Position numbers and translations under genes: made by a program. 64,000 bases of DNA from Variovorax sp. J2L1-78 (GTDB lineage Bacteria > Pseudomonadota > Gammaproteobacteria > Burkholderiales > Burkholderiaceae_C): positions 310,001 to 374,000 of the forward strand of contig NZ_JASZYB010000003.1 of assembly GCF_030317205.1 (NCBI RefSeq). Reading direction: 5' to 3'. Below, in pieces: positions 38,467 to 47,780 of the stretch (the stretch's first letter is position 1; each line of letters begins with the position of its first letter). The notes under the pieces were generated by a model. That model searched no databases, had not been told where the DNA came from, and saw only the letters and a program-made list of their open reading frames with translations.

Positions 38467-39231
38467 CTAATTAACCACATTAACGTCCACAACACCGAGC
38501 CCGGAGAACTCGGCTCGAATGTGATCTCCCGATGAAACAGGAAGCTGACGCAGAAATGAACCAGTCATGACGACCATGCCTTCAGTAAGCTGACGCTGGT
38601 ATTTCTCCAGCCGCTGCTTTAGCCACAAGATCGAATTCAGCGGATTTCCCAACACAACCTCACCGGGAGCGGAGTCAATCAGTGATGTGTTTTTGAACAA
38701 CGTACAAACGACTTGCCTGTAGTCTCTATCGATTTGATGCCTGACGGGCTGGCCTAGAACGATTCCCGTGTGTTCCGCGTTGTCAGCAAAAGCCACGCCC
38801 ATATCGAGAACCGTTACACGCTTCTCGATGTATTCGAATGCTGGGTATACAAAATCAACAGACTCAGCCATGTCTTCAAGCGTACGGGCAGATTTGATAT
38901 TTTTGTTGAGCAAAAATGCCAGCTCGCATTCAATGTGCGGCTGAATAAGCTGGCTCGAAGCTAAGGCAGCCCCAGACCAAAGCACTTTATTTTCATAAAT
39001 CGATCCGAATCCAGGCTCGGAAACTCCGAGTTGTTGCTGAACAGCCTTGTTGGTTGCTGCAACCTTCCAACCAAATCGGCGAATTCCGTGGGCTTCATAG
39101 CGATCTCCCACTTGAATCTGAATAAGACTGCCTTCATCAACAGAAAGTTGGCCAGCCCATTGCATAGGCGTAGGCGTTCGTTCCCAAGCGGATCTCCAGA
39201 AAGATTCAAGTACTTCGTGCTTTTCAGTCAT
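38467..39231 (-). CDS. 2-keto-4-pentenoate hydratase / oxalocrotonate decarboxylase family
   Basis: A 254-aa MhpD/XylI/XylJ-type protein. GIRRFGWKVAATNKAVQQQLGVSEPGFGSIYE, the metal-binding Glu pair in HIECELAFLL, FVYPAFEYIEKRV and the closing HIRAEFSGLGVVDVNV are seen. These enzymes hydrate 2-hydroxypentadienoate or decarboxylate oxalocrotonate in meta-cleavage pathways. No ring-cleavage dioxygenase is nearby, so the substrate enters from elsewhere or the reaction differs. Confidence 0.88.
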   Translation of the reverse strand: MTEKHEVLESFWRSAWERTPTPMQWAGQLSVDEGSLIQIQVGDRYEAHGIRRFGWKVAATNKAVQQQLGVSEPGFGSIYENKVLWSGAALASSQLIQPHIECELAFLLNKNIKSARTLEDMAESVDFVYPAFEYIEKRVTVLDMGVAFADNAEHTGIVLGQPVRHQIDRDYRQVVCTLFKNTSLIDSAPGEVVLGNPLNSILWLKQRLEKYQRQLTEGMVVMTGSFLRQLPVSSGDHIRAEFSGLGVVDVNVVN

Positions 39232-39344
39232 GATGCTGGATCCTGTAAAAAATCTGACAGAGCTATCTGGTTATGTGACGCGGCATGTACGATGCCGTTG
39301 CTTGGAGTCAGTACTCTCGGCTGGGCCGCGGCATTCAAGAATTC

Positions 39345-40574
39345 TCAATTTATTTGCGAGAGGTTTTCTGAGTCGATGAGTAGTGCGCCAGCATCAAAGA
39401 GCGAATTAACATGCTCCTCTGACACTCCGATACTCGAAAGTACCTCTCGGTTGTGCTCGCCTCGGAATGCAGGCGATCCAGGAGGCGTTAGTTCATCCTT
39501 GGAAAACCGCCACGGACGACCGGGCAATATGTACTCTCCGCCGCGGCGGTTCGGCACACGCTCTACTGCGCGCCAATGTTCAGCCCACACTGAGGTAGTC
39601 AAGGCAGACGCCGTACGGATCACACCCATCGCGATTTTCGCTTCGTCCAATTGGCAATCGAGAGCTGCAATGCCCTGAAATGTGTAGAACCATGTCTGCA
39701 CTATCCGATGCAAGTCGGCCACATTCTGTTTTCGAGCGGTCGCCGTTGCAAAGCGCACGTCAGACGCTAGGTCAGGTCGACGCATCGCTTTAAGAAAGAA
39801 TGGAAACGTAAGAGAGCCAACCAAGCTCGCACTCAACACGATCTGCTCACCGTTCGGTCCTTCAAAGAAAGGACAATCCGCCGCGCCGAGAATGGGTGGT
39901 TCGTCGTTAAGTTCCTCCGGATTCAGATCGAAATGTGCACGCTCACTCGTTGCGAGCATCGTGGCAGCCATCGGAACATCGACGTGCTGACCAACACCGG
40001 TCAGGGACCGCCGGTTCAACGCCGCCAATGCGGCGATTGCGCCTTGCAAGCCGGTATACACATCAGCATGCGAGAGACTGTCGGTCATTGACCGCTCTAA
40101 CGCTGCGCCGTAATGGTCCAGACTATTACGCGTAAATCCGGACTCTGCCTGAATTACAGGTGCGTATGCCATCCTGCTGGCCCAAGGTCCGAGTTGGCCA
40201 TACCCGGAGATGGATACATAGATCAAGCGCGAATTGCGCGCTGCCAAGGTCTCATAATCCAATCCCAGAAACTTCATCGTTCCGGCGCGGAAATTCTCAA
40301 CGACAACATCTGCTTCGTCACATAGCTTGAGGATGACGTCGAGTGCTCCCGGCACGTTGAGATCAATGCAGACGTTGCGCTTTCCAGCGTTCTGCTGCGC
40401 GTAGTATCCCGACATGCCCGAAGTCCTTGGGTAGGCGAACCGGGAAAGGTCTTGCCGTGGCGGTTCGACCTTGATCACATCGGCACCCAGATCCATCAAG
40501 GTTCGGGCACACAATGGGCCGGCGAGCACACGTGAAAAGTCAACGACTCTGATTCCACTTAGTGGGCCGCTCAT
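39345..40574 (-). CDS. CaiB/BaiF family III CoA-transferase
   Basis: A 409-aa formyl-CoA-transferase-like protein. The N-terminus is LSGIRVVDFSRVLAGPLCARTLMDLGADVIKVEPP. The catalytic Asp region is SLSHADVYTGLQGAIAALAAL. NAGKRNVCIDLNVPG and VVVENFRAGTMKFLGLDYE are typical. It moves CoA from a donor thioester to an organic acid. Three bases separate it from the enoyl-CoA hydratase gene, so the pair probably activates and then hydrates one acid. Confidence 0.93.
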   Translation of the reverse strand: MSGPLSGIRVVDFSRVLAGPLCARTLMDLGADVIKVEPPRQDLSRFAYPRTSGMSGYYAQQNAGKRNVCIDLNVPGALDVILKLCDEADVVVENFRAGTMKFLGLDYETLAARNSRLIYVSISGYGQLGPWASRMAYAPVIQAESGFTRNSLDHYGAALERSMTDSLSHADVYTGLQGAIAALAALNRRSLTGVGQHVDVPMAATMLATSERAHFDLNPEELNDEPPILGAADCPFFEGPNGEQIVLSASLVGSLTFPFFLKAMRRPDLASDVRFATATARKQNVADLHRIVQTWFYTFQGIAALDCQLDEAKIAMGVIRTASALTTSVWAEHWRAVERVPNRRGGEYILPGRPWRFSKDELTPPGSPAFRGEHNREVLSSIGVSEEHVNSLFDAGALLIDSENLSQIN

Positions 40575-40576
40575 GG

Positions 40577-41380
40577 CTAAACCCCCTCGTATTTGGTCGA
40601 GCCCAAGTCGCCTGCTTTGTACGCAGCAAGCCCGAGCACGAGGTCCTTGGAAGCCCAGATTGAGGCCTGAAGCTGCGTCATCGCCGCGTCTGCGGCGGCT
40701 ACTCCCTGACTCACAGAAATGCGAATTAGTTGCTTTGATGCGGTGTGAGCGACAGTGGGGCCGGCAGCGATTTCGTTAGCAATGCTCAGCGTGGCCGACT
40801 GCAATCGGTCGTCTGGGACCACCAAGTTAAGCAAGTTCCATCGCTCCAGAGTAGAGGCGTCGTATCTGCGTCCAAGAATCGCCATCTCACTTGCGCGCAA
40901 TGCACCGGCGCGTTGGGTAATCCGCTGGACTGCACCCATCAACGGATGCAAGCCGACGACCACTTCAACACATCCCAGCTTCGCCGACTCGGATGCAATG
41001 ATGTAGTCGCAAGCGATTGCCAATTCCAATCCCCCCCCCACGCAGATGCCGTGCACGCTAGCGATTACTGGCAATCGACATGATTCGAATCGAGTGAGAA
41101 AGCCGGGAAGGTCATACGGATGTGCACGACCCGCGATAGCGGCGTTTCGCACTTCATTCAAATAGTCGACGTCCGCGCCTGCAGAGAAATTCTTGAGACC
41201 GCTGCGCAGAATGACCGCTCGTGACCCTGCGGACTCAGCTGCGGACAAACCATCCAGTACCGCGTCCAAAAATGCAATACTCATAAAATTGTGCGGGCGT
41301 GCTTCCATCGACAAAATGGAAACTGGGCCGTCAACACTATGCTTAATCAAATCATTCACAATTCCGCCTCTTTCTGTCAT
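40577..41380 (-). CDS. Enoyl-CoA hydratase/isomerase family protein
   Basis: A 267-aa crotonase. The oxyanion hole segments are NFSAGADVDYL and VHGICVGGGLELAIACDYIIASESAKLGCVEVVVGLHPLMGAVQR. Both glutamates used by hydratases (GGGLE and CVE) are present. ATG 41380 is used; a GTG at 41359 with AGGCGGA upstream is an alternative. It lies between the Bug receptor gene and the CoA-transferase. Confidence 0.92.
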   Translation of the reverse strand: MTERGGIVNDLIKHSVDGPVSILSMEARPHNFMSIAFLDAVLDGLSAAESAGSRAVILRSGLKNFSAGADVDYLNEVRNAAIAGRAHPYDLPGFLTRFESCRLPVIASVHGICVGGGLELAIACDYIIASESAKLGCVEVVVGLHPLMGAVQRITQRAGALRASEMAILGRRYDASTLERWNLLNLVVPDDRLQSATLSIANEIAAGPTVAHTASKQLIRISVSQGVAAADAAMTQLQASIWASKDLVLGLAAYKAGDLGSTKYEGV

Positions 41381-41475
41381 ACGTTAGATACTTTGGGTCA
41401 CATAAAATTTGGAGCCAGCCGCGGTGCACTCCGAGCTACAAAAATTTCTTTCGGCAAAGACCGCGCTTCTAGAGA

Positions 41476-42489
41476 TCACTGCGGCTGCAATTTGAACTTG
41501 ACCGCCATATCTGCGTACTGCTTGATAGCTGATGCGTAAAAGACATCAGCTTCTTTCAGCGACATACCGAATGGCTTGGCGGCACTATCTTTGGCAAATC
41601 TTTGGAATTCAGGCGTTTCAATCGCCTTGCGAATAGCGATGTTTAGCCTTTCGGCAACGCTCTCAGGCACATCCCGCTTCACCATAATCACACTCCAGGA
41701 GGCGTATTCAAACGTGCGATCACGCCCCTCCGCGAGAGTTGCTACATCGGGAATCTCTGCGTTGCGCTGCGATGCAGCTAGGCCGACTGGAATGATCCGG
41801 CCTTCTTTGATCATAGAAATGCTGTTGGCTGCAATAGGCAAAAAGGCTAAGTCGACATGGTTCCCGAGAAGATCCTGAATGATTGGCGCCCCTCCCTTAT
41901 AGGGCACTCCTGTGATTTGCATTCCGGCGAACGAGGCAAAATCTTCACTGGCCAAATGCGATAGCGATCCAAGACCCTGGTGCGCGATGGATAGCCCCCC
42001 CTGCGCTGTTTTACTCATCTCAACTAAATCTTTGAGCTTTTTTCCTGCAAGCCCTGGCCGAGCTACAAGAATGAAGTCGCTGCGAGATAATGGGGTGATC
42101 AGCCTAAAGTCGCTCGCCTTGTATTGGGCGGACGACAACACAAGTGGCGCGAGAATCAGATCGTTCGCGTGGGCAAGCAGCGTGTATCCGTCCGACGACG
42201 CTCTCGCGACGTTCATGGCGCCAATAGCACCACCTACGCCCGGAAGGTTTTCAACTACGACGGGCTGACCAAGCGAACTTTGAAGCGCTGCGAGAATTTG
42301 CCTGACAACCCCGTCTACTCCACCTCCGGCCGGAAACGCCACCTTGACTACTATTGGCTTTGACGGATATTGCTCGCTACCAGCGCTGTATTGCGGCAGA
42401 GAGAAAGCCATTGCGATCAGACTGAATATGACCGCCTTCCAACATGCGGAAATTCTCTTGACCGAAGTGAGCGGATGATGGATTAACAC
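41476..42489 (-). CDS. Bug-type (tripartite tricarboxylate) solute-binding protein
   Basis: A 337-aa periplasmic receptor with a signal peptide (SACWKAVIFSLIAMAFSLPQYSAGSEQ). The Bug fold is marked by YPSKPIVVKVAFPAGGGVDGVVRQIL and VVENLPGVGGAIGAMNVARASSDGYTLL. The GTG start at 42489 has AGGAGA five bases upstream. Bug proteins bind carboxylates; the TctAB membrane partners are not here. It is the first gene of the cluster, so it likely captures the pathway's substrate, an organic acid. Confidence 0.92.
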   Translation of the reverse strand: MLIHHPLTSVKRISACWKAVIFSLIAMAFSLPQYSAGSEQYPSKPIVVKVAFPAGGGVDGVVRQILAALQSSLGQPVVVENLPGVGGAIGAMNVARASSDGYTLLAHANDLILAPLVLSSAQYKASDFRLITPLSRSDFILVARPGLAGKKLKDLVEMSKTAQGGLSIAHQGLGSLSHLASEDFASFAGMQITGVPYKGGAPIIQDLLGNHVDLAFLPIAANSISMIKEGRIIPVGLAASQRNAEIPDVATLAEGRDRTFEYASWSVIMVKRDVPESVAERLNIAIRKAIETPEFQRFAKDSAAKPFGMSLKEADVFYASAIKQYADMAVKFKLQPQ

Positions 42490-42754
42490 TTTTGTCTCCT
42501 GGGCGTGTTGGATTGCGAGGCTTGACCCAAAGGGTCAAGCCGCCGGACCTCGACTAACGATCACCTTCCACTCATCCAGCGTCGGACAATGCTCGGTTGC
42601 GTCAGCCGTTTGTCGATATTACACAGAAAAATTTATTTTTTCAACAGGCTTGTGGGTGCGGCCATGAACTTCTGTTTTGCGAGGTCGCCGGCTCGCCATG
42701 TCAAACGCATGAGGGTGTGCGCAGCCAACGTGCACGACAAACACCCGCTGCCCG
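42490..42754. other. Junction between A+T-rich cluster and IS3 remnant
   Basis: Holds the promoter region of the catabolic cluster. At about 42640 the composition changes abruptly from A+T-rich (AAAAATTTATTTTTTC) to G+C-rich. This marks the recombination joint with the next segment. Confidence 0.5.
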
Positions 42755-43140
42755 ATCTGCTGGTTGTGAAGCCGTCGTACTCCAGGCCGCGCGTGAGCGA
42801 TGACAACGCCTATGCCGAGTCGCGGTTTCGCACCGCCAAGTACCGCCCTGAGTTCCCTGCCAAGGGCTTTGGCGACCTGCACGCTGCTCGCCGCCTGGGC
42901 CAGGGCATTCGTGCGTTGGTACAGCGTCGAACATCGCCATCGCCATAGCGGCATTCGCTACGTCACGCCTGCACAGCGCCATGCTGGCCTTGATGCGGTG
43001 ATCGCACGCGCTCTATACCCAGGCGCGCGAGCGCCATCCGGCGCACTCGGCGCGCAGCACGCGCAACTGGACGCCAGCGGGCGCGGTGACACTGAATCCG
43101 AAGCGTGACAACGTGGTCGCGGTCGACGTGGACCGCTTAC
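42755..43140 (+). pseudogene. IS3-family OrfB remnant, copy 1
   Basis: Three frames together give the C-terminal part of an IS3-family transposase. The first reads SYSRPRVSDDNAYAESRFRTAKYRPEFPAKGF, the next VRWYSVEHRHRHSGIRYVTPAQRHAGLDAVIARALY, the next QARERHPAH followed by STRNWTPAGAVTLNPKRD. The catalytic Glu lies in DDNAYAE. Multiple frameshifts make it dead. Its last 196 bases recur at 56319-56511 in the same orientation. Confidence 0.8.
42945..43140 (+). repeat. Direct repeat, left copy (IS3-family 3' end)
   Basis: Closely matches 56319-56511 with a few substitutions and small indels. Both copies stop matching after GACCGCTTAC, which probably marks the old IS end. The copies bound a 13-kb block. 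Confidence 0.85.
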
Positions 43141-43377
43141 CCCCCCCCGGTATTCGCGTTAACCCGGAGACCTTCAATCCGTGGAGTTCGCGCGCAGTCA
43201 AGCAGTACTTCCTGCAAGCCCCAGTCGTTCGCGCCCGCGCCGCCTATCGTTTGTGTGAGCGTGTTCCAAGACATGCCTTCGCGCAGTCCCAGGGCGCGCG
43301 TTTCGTCGGCTCGTCGTTGCGGGGGGCCGATGCCCGAGTAATCACTTGAAGCTCTTGCGAGCAAGGAGACAGAACAA

Positions 43378-43830
43378 ATGGCCAAAATGAAAGCCAAGGA
43401 AGAGTACGTCCAGATAGACGACATGCCGTGGGCGCCTTTTCCTGACGCCTTTTCAAAGGGGGGCATCACCTGGAGGTTGCTTTACGTCTCGCCGGAGGCT
43501 GGCAGTTGGACGGCCGTGTTCGAGTGTCCGGAGGGCTCGTCCTTCAATGCGCACTTCCACACCGGGCCGGGCGAATATTTCCTCTACAAGGGCCGCATGG
43601 ACGTGCGCGGGGGCAAGGCCGAAGGAGGCGATACGGCGCTGGCGCCGGGCTACGGCTTCGAGTCTTCCGGCGCGCGCCACGACAAGACCTACTTCCCCGT
43701 CCCGAGCGCGTTCTACATGACGTTTTCCGGGCCGCTCGCGTTCATCAACCCCGATGCAAGCGTGATTGCCAACATCGGCTGGGAAGAGGCGCAGGGCGCC
43801 TGGCAGGCGCACGTCGACGCGCATAGGTAG
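43378..43830 (+). CDS. Cupin-fold metal-binding protein
   Basis: A 150-aa cupin. The metal motif reads FNAHFHTGPGEYFLYKGRMDVRGG (two His and one Glu), with a possible later His in ARHDKTYF. This is like acetylacetone-cleaving and related small cupin dioxygenases. AAGGAGA stands before the ATG. It is followed after 38 bases by a VOC protein. The pair plus an AraC regulator suggest an oxidative or isomerising step on a small organic compound. Substrate unknown. Confidence 0.78.
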   Translation: MAKMKAKEEYVQIDDMPWAPFPDAFSKGGITWRLLYVSPEAGSWTAVFECPEGSSFNAHFHTGPGEYFLYKGRMDVRGGKAEGGDTALAPGYGFESSGARHDKTYFPVPSAFYMTFSGPLAFINPDASVIANIGWEEAQGAWQAHVDAHR

Positions 43831-43868
43831 ACGATCGAGTGCCTTGAATTCGGGCTCCAATTTCCCTC

Positions 43869-44264
43869 ATGTCCAAGATCATCCACACCATGATCCGGGT
43901 AGCCGACCTGGATCGTTCAATGCGCTTCTACGCCGACCTGTTGGATCTATCCGAGTCCCATCGGCTGGACTTTCCGGATTTCGCGCTGGTTTACCTGCGC
44001 AGCGGCGAGTGCGAATTCGAACTGGAGTTGACGCTGAACAAGAGCAGGGAGGAGCCCTACACCCACGGCAGCGGCTACGGGCACATCGCCGCCGTGGTCG
44101 ACGATGCGAACGCCGAAAGGGCGCGCCTATTGGGCATGGGTTATCAGCCCGGAGATGTGAAGGAATTCAAGCGCGGGGAGGAACTGCTCGCGCGCTTCTT
44201 CTTCATCCAGGACCCGGACGGGTACAAAATCGAAGTGCTAGAGCGCCACGGTCACTACCACTGA
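43869..44264 (+). CDS. VOC/glyoxalase I-like protein
   Basis: A 131-aa protein with two beta-alpha-beta-beta-beta modules. HTMIRVADLDRSMRFYADLLDL and GYGHIAAVVDDANAERARLLGMGY begin the halves and supply two His. Glu ligands lie in ECEFELELT and DGYKIEVLER. It resembles lactoylglutathione lyase, including FFIQDPDGYKIEVLER, but wider VOC activities are possible. It is probably co-transcribed with the cupin gene. Confidence 0.88.
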   Translation: MSKIIHTMIRVADLDRSMRFYADLLDLSESHRLDFPDFALVYLRSGECEFELELTLNKSREEPYTHGSGYGHIAAVVDDANAERARLLGMGYQPGDVKEFKRGEELLARFFFIQDPDGYKIEVLERHGHYH

Positions 44265-44346
44265 GTGCAAACCCCCTCGGCACCCGCGCTGCTCCCGGAT
44301 ATTCTGCATCGCGACCCATCGGGGTCACATGCACAACGGAGACAAC

Positions 44347-45324
44347 ATGCAAGCAAACGCCAGCATGAAGAGCCCCTTGACGGTACAGCACTGGTCGACC
44401 GCCGGCATCCGCAGGTCCGAGGCCACTGACGCGTGGCAAGCCGCCCTCACGCAGAACTACGGCCATTGGCAGGTCACAGAATCGGTCGCCGACGGTTTCT
44501 CGGCGAGCATTCGGAGCCGCGACATCAACGGCCTGCGCGCGGTCGAGTGCGTGTGCGACCCCTGCTCGGGAAGCCGGCTGCCGCAATTTGTCGGCCGTGA
44601 GCCCGTCCCCTACATCGGCGTGCAGATTACCAAGGCTGGGCGCGAGAGATTCCATTTCGCGGGAGAGGACATCAGCCTGGGTGCGGGAGACCTGGTGATC
44701 TGGACGAGCGCGCAGCCAGCCGAATTCACGGTGATGGAACGTCTGCACAAGGTGTCGCTAGTACTGCCTTGGGCGGAGGTCAAGGAGCGACTTCCCCGTG
44801 GCACGGGATTCACCGGTACGGTGATCGACAGCCGCGTCGGAATCGGTGCGGTTCTCTATTCGCACATCGACAGCCTCGCACATCAACTGGAACTCTTCAC
44901 CGAAGGCGACAATGCCGGCGTACGGCGTGCCACGCTGGAGTTGCTGACCGCGGCGATGTGCCATCGCGTCGAGGCGCCACAGCGCGGACTGTCATCGCGC
45001 TACCTGAAGCAACTGCAGGACTACATTCTCGCCCACCTGCAGGACGACCACCTGTCGCCGACCAGTATCGCGGCAGCCAACAACATGTCGCCGCGGTACG
45101 TACACATGCTCTTTGCTCAGATCGGCGTGAGCGCTTCAGTGTGGATCAGAACGCAACGACTAGAGCGATGCAGGGACGACCTTCGCAGCCGGACCTATCG
45201 GGACTGCAGCGTCGCGGAGATTGCTTATACCTGGGGATTCGCGGACCCTTCGCATTTCACGAGGATCTTCAAGCTGCAGTATGGCGTCGGGCCCCGGGAG
45301 TTTCGCGTGACGGCTCCGCGATAG
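44347..45324 (+). CDS. AraC-family transcriptional regulator
   Basis: A 325-aa regulator. ATG 44347 has GGAGA seven bases upstream and is preferred to an ATG at 44329. The N-terminal half is a cupin-like AraC_binding_2 effector domain (GREPVPYIGVQITKAGRERFHFAGEDISLGAGDLVIW). The C-terminal double helix-turn-helix is STSIAAANN-type (LSPTSIAAANNMSPRYVHMLFAQIG) and SVAEIAYTWGFADPSHFTRIFKLQYGVGPREFR. It probably controls the two genes before it. Confidence 0.92.
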   Translation: MQANASMKSPLTVQHWSTAGIRRSEATDAWQAALTQNYGHWQVTESVADGFSASIRSRDINGLRAVECVCDPCSGSRLPQFVGREPVPYIGVQITKAGRERFHFAGEDISLGAGDLVIWTSAQPAEFTVMERLHKVSLVLPWAEVKERLPRGTGFTGTVIDSRVGIGAVLYSHIDSLAHQLELFTEGDNAGVRRATLELLTAAMCHRVEAPQRGLSSRYLKQLQDYILAHLQDDHLSPTSIAAANNMSPRYVHMLFAQIGVSASVWIRTQRLERCRDDLRSRTYRDCSVAEIAYTWGFADPSHFTRIFKLQYGVGPREFRVTAPR

Positions 45325-45572
45325 CTCGTGCGGGCCCCTTTCAAGACACGGCTGGCACGCAACTCGCGGTTCCACCGCGACTCACGGCTACCTAGCTCCT
45401 CGCTCAACTAGGCTGAGCGACAACCCGCTCTCATCAGAGTGCGCGCATCCGGCGCAAGTAGGTCCGGCGTGGGCGCCGCAGCAGCAGATGGAAATCTCGC
45501 CCGACGCGCATGCATCGCTGTTTCACTGGAAAGACCGCTATCGATTCAGTCCTTCAAAAGTTCGAGCAAGAC

Positions 45573-46004
45573 CTAGCCGGCAGTGAACGTCTGAGCCGCG
45601 ATCTTGCCCTTGCGCACCACCAGGGTGTCAGTCGCGATATTCACGAAGGGCTTCGCCTCCCAAACAAGATAGGCCACGTCGCCGTCGATCGCCTGCGCAT
45701 TGATCTTGAAGGCTTCCCAGAAGCCTGGCTTGACCGACTTCAGGAAACCGTCGAAGAAGCCTCTGATCTCCTCCTTGCCGTGATACTTTTTGTCATGCGT
45801 GAGGAGGATCGAAGAGTCGGAATAGTCTTGCATGATTTCGTCCAAGCCTTTGGCAAACGCACCAAGGTGATGTTTCAGCACAGTTTCGGTAGAGGCATAG
45901 GCTGCGGCAGCCTCGCCGGAAAGGATAGCCAGCGGGGCTGCGGCAAGCACCAGCGCGCCTTGATGGAATGCGCGCCGCGGTGATGATTGAATATGTAGGG
46001 GCAT
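45573..46004 (-). CDS. Exported SnoaL-like / NTF2-fold protein with Tat-type signal
   Basis: A 143-aa protein from ATG 46004. The N-terminus SSPRRAFHQGALVLAAAPLAILSGEAAAA looks like a twin-arginine signal with an Ala-rich cleavage region. The mature domain (VLKHHLGAFAKGLDEIMQDYSDSSILLTHDKKYHGKEEIRGFFDGFL) is NTF2-like. GGAGACAA precedes the ATG. It stands alone, and its function is unknown. A longer in-frame reading begins at 46085, but its sequence is not signal-like. Confidence 0.75.
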   Translation of the reverse strand: MPLHIQSSPRRAFHQGALVLAAAPLAILSGEAAAAYASTETVLKHHLGAFAKGLDEIMQDYSDSSILLTHDKKYHGKEEIRGFFDGFLKSVKPGFWEAFKINAQAIDGDVAYLVWEAKPFVNIATDTLVVRKGKIAAQTFTAG

Positions 46005-46572
46005 CGTTGTCTCCTTTCGGCTCAGGGCCGTGAACTTATGAACCGAAGAACGATACGCAGCGCAACCGGGATGGACTGCGTTCAAAGGGAAGTCGTGCTT
46101 GACTGGACGCGCAAAGAGCGGGTTTTCCCGAGCAAAGGTCGGTGCGCCTCCTGGGACGCAGTGAACTGCTTCGAGAGAGCGGCTTCACGTCGTTGAAGCC
46201 CTGCGCAGTTGCCCATGTGCATCAATCTGATTGTTGGGCTAGGCGCCGATCGGGGTCGGGATCGAGCACACGCATCTGCCGCAACTGCCATGGTCGATCG
46301 GGCGGGTCCGGACTCATGACGGACCAACGGACCAAGAGGCTCTGGACGACGCTGGTCGGAGCGGTGCAAGAGGTCTGCGTCGAGCACGCCCAGCAGCAAA
46401 GCCACGAACGAGGAGGCTCTAGCGGCTCGACGGACGGATGGTTGGGCGATACCAGGCGAGCGCCAAGTTCTGCAAAAGCGAACGGCCACGCGATTGCACG
46501 TGGCCGTTCGTTGGCAGCGACCTCCAGGATGGATCGCCGACTATTGCTGCTATCTGCAGCGGCAGGCTCAGC
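46005..46572. other. 568 bases with no supportable gene
   Basis: Open readings on both strands are rich in Arg/Ser/Ala and lack family features or ribosome sites. Nothing was recognised. Confidence 0.5.
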
Positions 46573-47577
46573 TCAGGCGACGACTTCGGTGAGTTCTCCG
46601 GCCCAGGGAACCGGCGACCGTGACGGCGCCGATGGCACGAGGCTGCTTGCGGTATCAAGGCGATGGAGTTGTTCGGCCGAGAGGTCGACCGTCAGCGCAC
46701 CGAGGTTGTCGATCAGTTGGGCAACCGAGCGCGGTCCGATGATCGGCACGGCCCCATGCGTGCCGGCCCAGGCAATAGCAACTTGGCCTGCGCTGACGCC
46801 CAACTCGCTTGCTACAGCCAGCACGGTGTCCAGAACCTGCGTGCGCTGCGCCGAGTTCTCCGGCTGGAAGACCCGGCCGCCAAAGCCTTCAGCCCGGCCC
46901 TTTTCTCCTTGCCGGTACTTGCCGGTCAACATGCCCCCGCCCAACGGTGACCAGGTCACCACGCCCAGGTCCAGGGCGCGCGCGGCCGGGAACAGGTCGG
47001 CCTCGGGCTCACGGCGCACCAGGCTGTGCTCGAACTGGGCCGCCGCAATGGGTACCGCGTGGGTCAGTTCAGCCAGGGTGACCGCACGGGCCAGGCGCCA
47101 GGCGGGGAAGTTCGACAAGCCTGCATAGAGGATCTTGCCCGTACGCGCCAGATCCTCGAAGCCGCGGACGATCTCCTCGATGGGCGTGACGCCATCGGGA
47201 TGGTGCGCCCAGTAGATGTCGATCCTGTCGGTCTTGAGGCGCTTGAGGCTCGCCTCCACGGAAGCCACCAGTGCTTTGCGGCTGTTGCCGGTGACCAACC
47301 GGTTCGCGTTCGGCACGGCGCCGTTGGTGAACTTGGTGGCCAGCACAAAGTCCTCGCGCCGCCCCTGCAGCAGAGTGCCGAGCAGTTCTTCCGATTGGCC
47401 GAACTGGTAAACGTCTGCCGTGTCGATGAAGTTGCCGCCGGCCTCGGCATAGGCGTTGAAGACGGCCTCTGCGGCATCGGGGTCGGCACCATAACCCCAG
47501 CCCGTGCCGAAGTTGCCCGTGCCCAATGCGACTTGCGACACACGCAGGCCGGTTTTTCCAAAGACGGTGTATTTCAT
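46573..47577 (-). CDS. Aldo/keto reductase
   Basis: A 334-aa NADPH-dependent (beta/alpha)8 reductase. The N-terminus is MKYTVFGKTGLRVSQVALGTGNFGTGWGYG. Catalytic residues include FIDTADVYQFGQSEELLG (Asp and Tyr), FVLATKF (Lys) and DIYWAHHPD (His). The C-terminal cofactor part reads VPIIGPRSVAQLIDNLGAL. GGAGCG lies before the ATG. It is the last gene of the minus-strand group read from the MarR-controlled promoter at 49.2 kb. Confidence 0.94.
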   Translation of the reverse strand: MKYTVFGKTGLRVSQVALGTGNFGTGWGYGADPDAAEAVFNAYAEAGGNFIDTADVYQFGQSEELLGTLLQGRREDFVLATKFTNGAVPNANRLVTGNSRKALVASVEASLKRLKTDRIDIYWAHHPDGVTPIEEIVRGFEDLARTGKILYAGLSNFPAWRLARAVTLAELTHAVPIAAAQFEHSLVRREPEADLFPAARALDLGVVTWSPLGGGMLTGKYRQGEKGRAEGFGGRVFQPENSAQRTQVLDTVLAVASELGVSAGQVAIAWAGTHGAVPIIGPRSVAQLIDNLGALTVDLSAEQLHRLDTASSLVPSAPSRSPVPWAGELTEVVA

Positions 47578-47639
47578 GCTTCGCTCCTTTGAGAAATATC
47601 GTGCTGCGGCTCACCCGACGATGCCGACCGGCGCGGAAC

Positions 47640-47780
47640 CACCACATTGCCGACGGAAATCTGCACGACGCCCCCGTCCTGATTCAGGCTGTTCCTCCGC
47701 ACCTTGACCAGCCCTTGCTCGGGCCTGGACTTGGACTGGCGAACTTCCAGCACCTTGCTTTCCACGTGCAACTAGTCGCC
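47640..47780 (-). pseudogene. MaoC-family dehydratase, 3' fragment
   Basis: The reading LHVESKVLEVRQSKSRPEQGLVKVRRNSLNQDGGVVQISVGNVVVPRR is the C-terminal hot-dog strand set of a MaoC-like enoyl-CoA hydratase. The rest of the gene is missing; it joins directly to the broken end of the thiolase at about 47780. Confidence 0.7.

Noticed and set aside
40577..41380. Classical benzoyl-CoA or phenylacetyl-CoA pathway
   Set aside because: None of the reductase, epoxidase or ligase genes of those pathways are present in the cluster.
42755..42948. Functional IS3-family transposase
   Set aside because: The N-terminal and first catalytic regions are absent and the remainder needs at least two frameshifts.
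46142..47128. Plus-strand reading of 328 codons before and across the aldo/keto reductase
   Set aside because: The second half is antisense to an intact reductase; the first half shows no recognisable feature.
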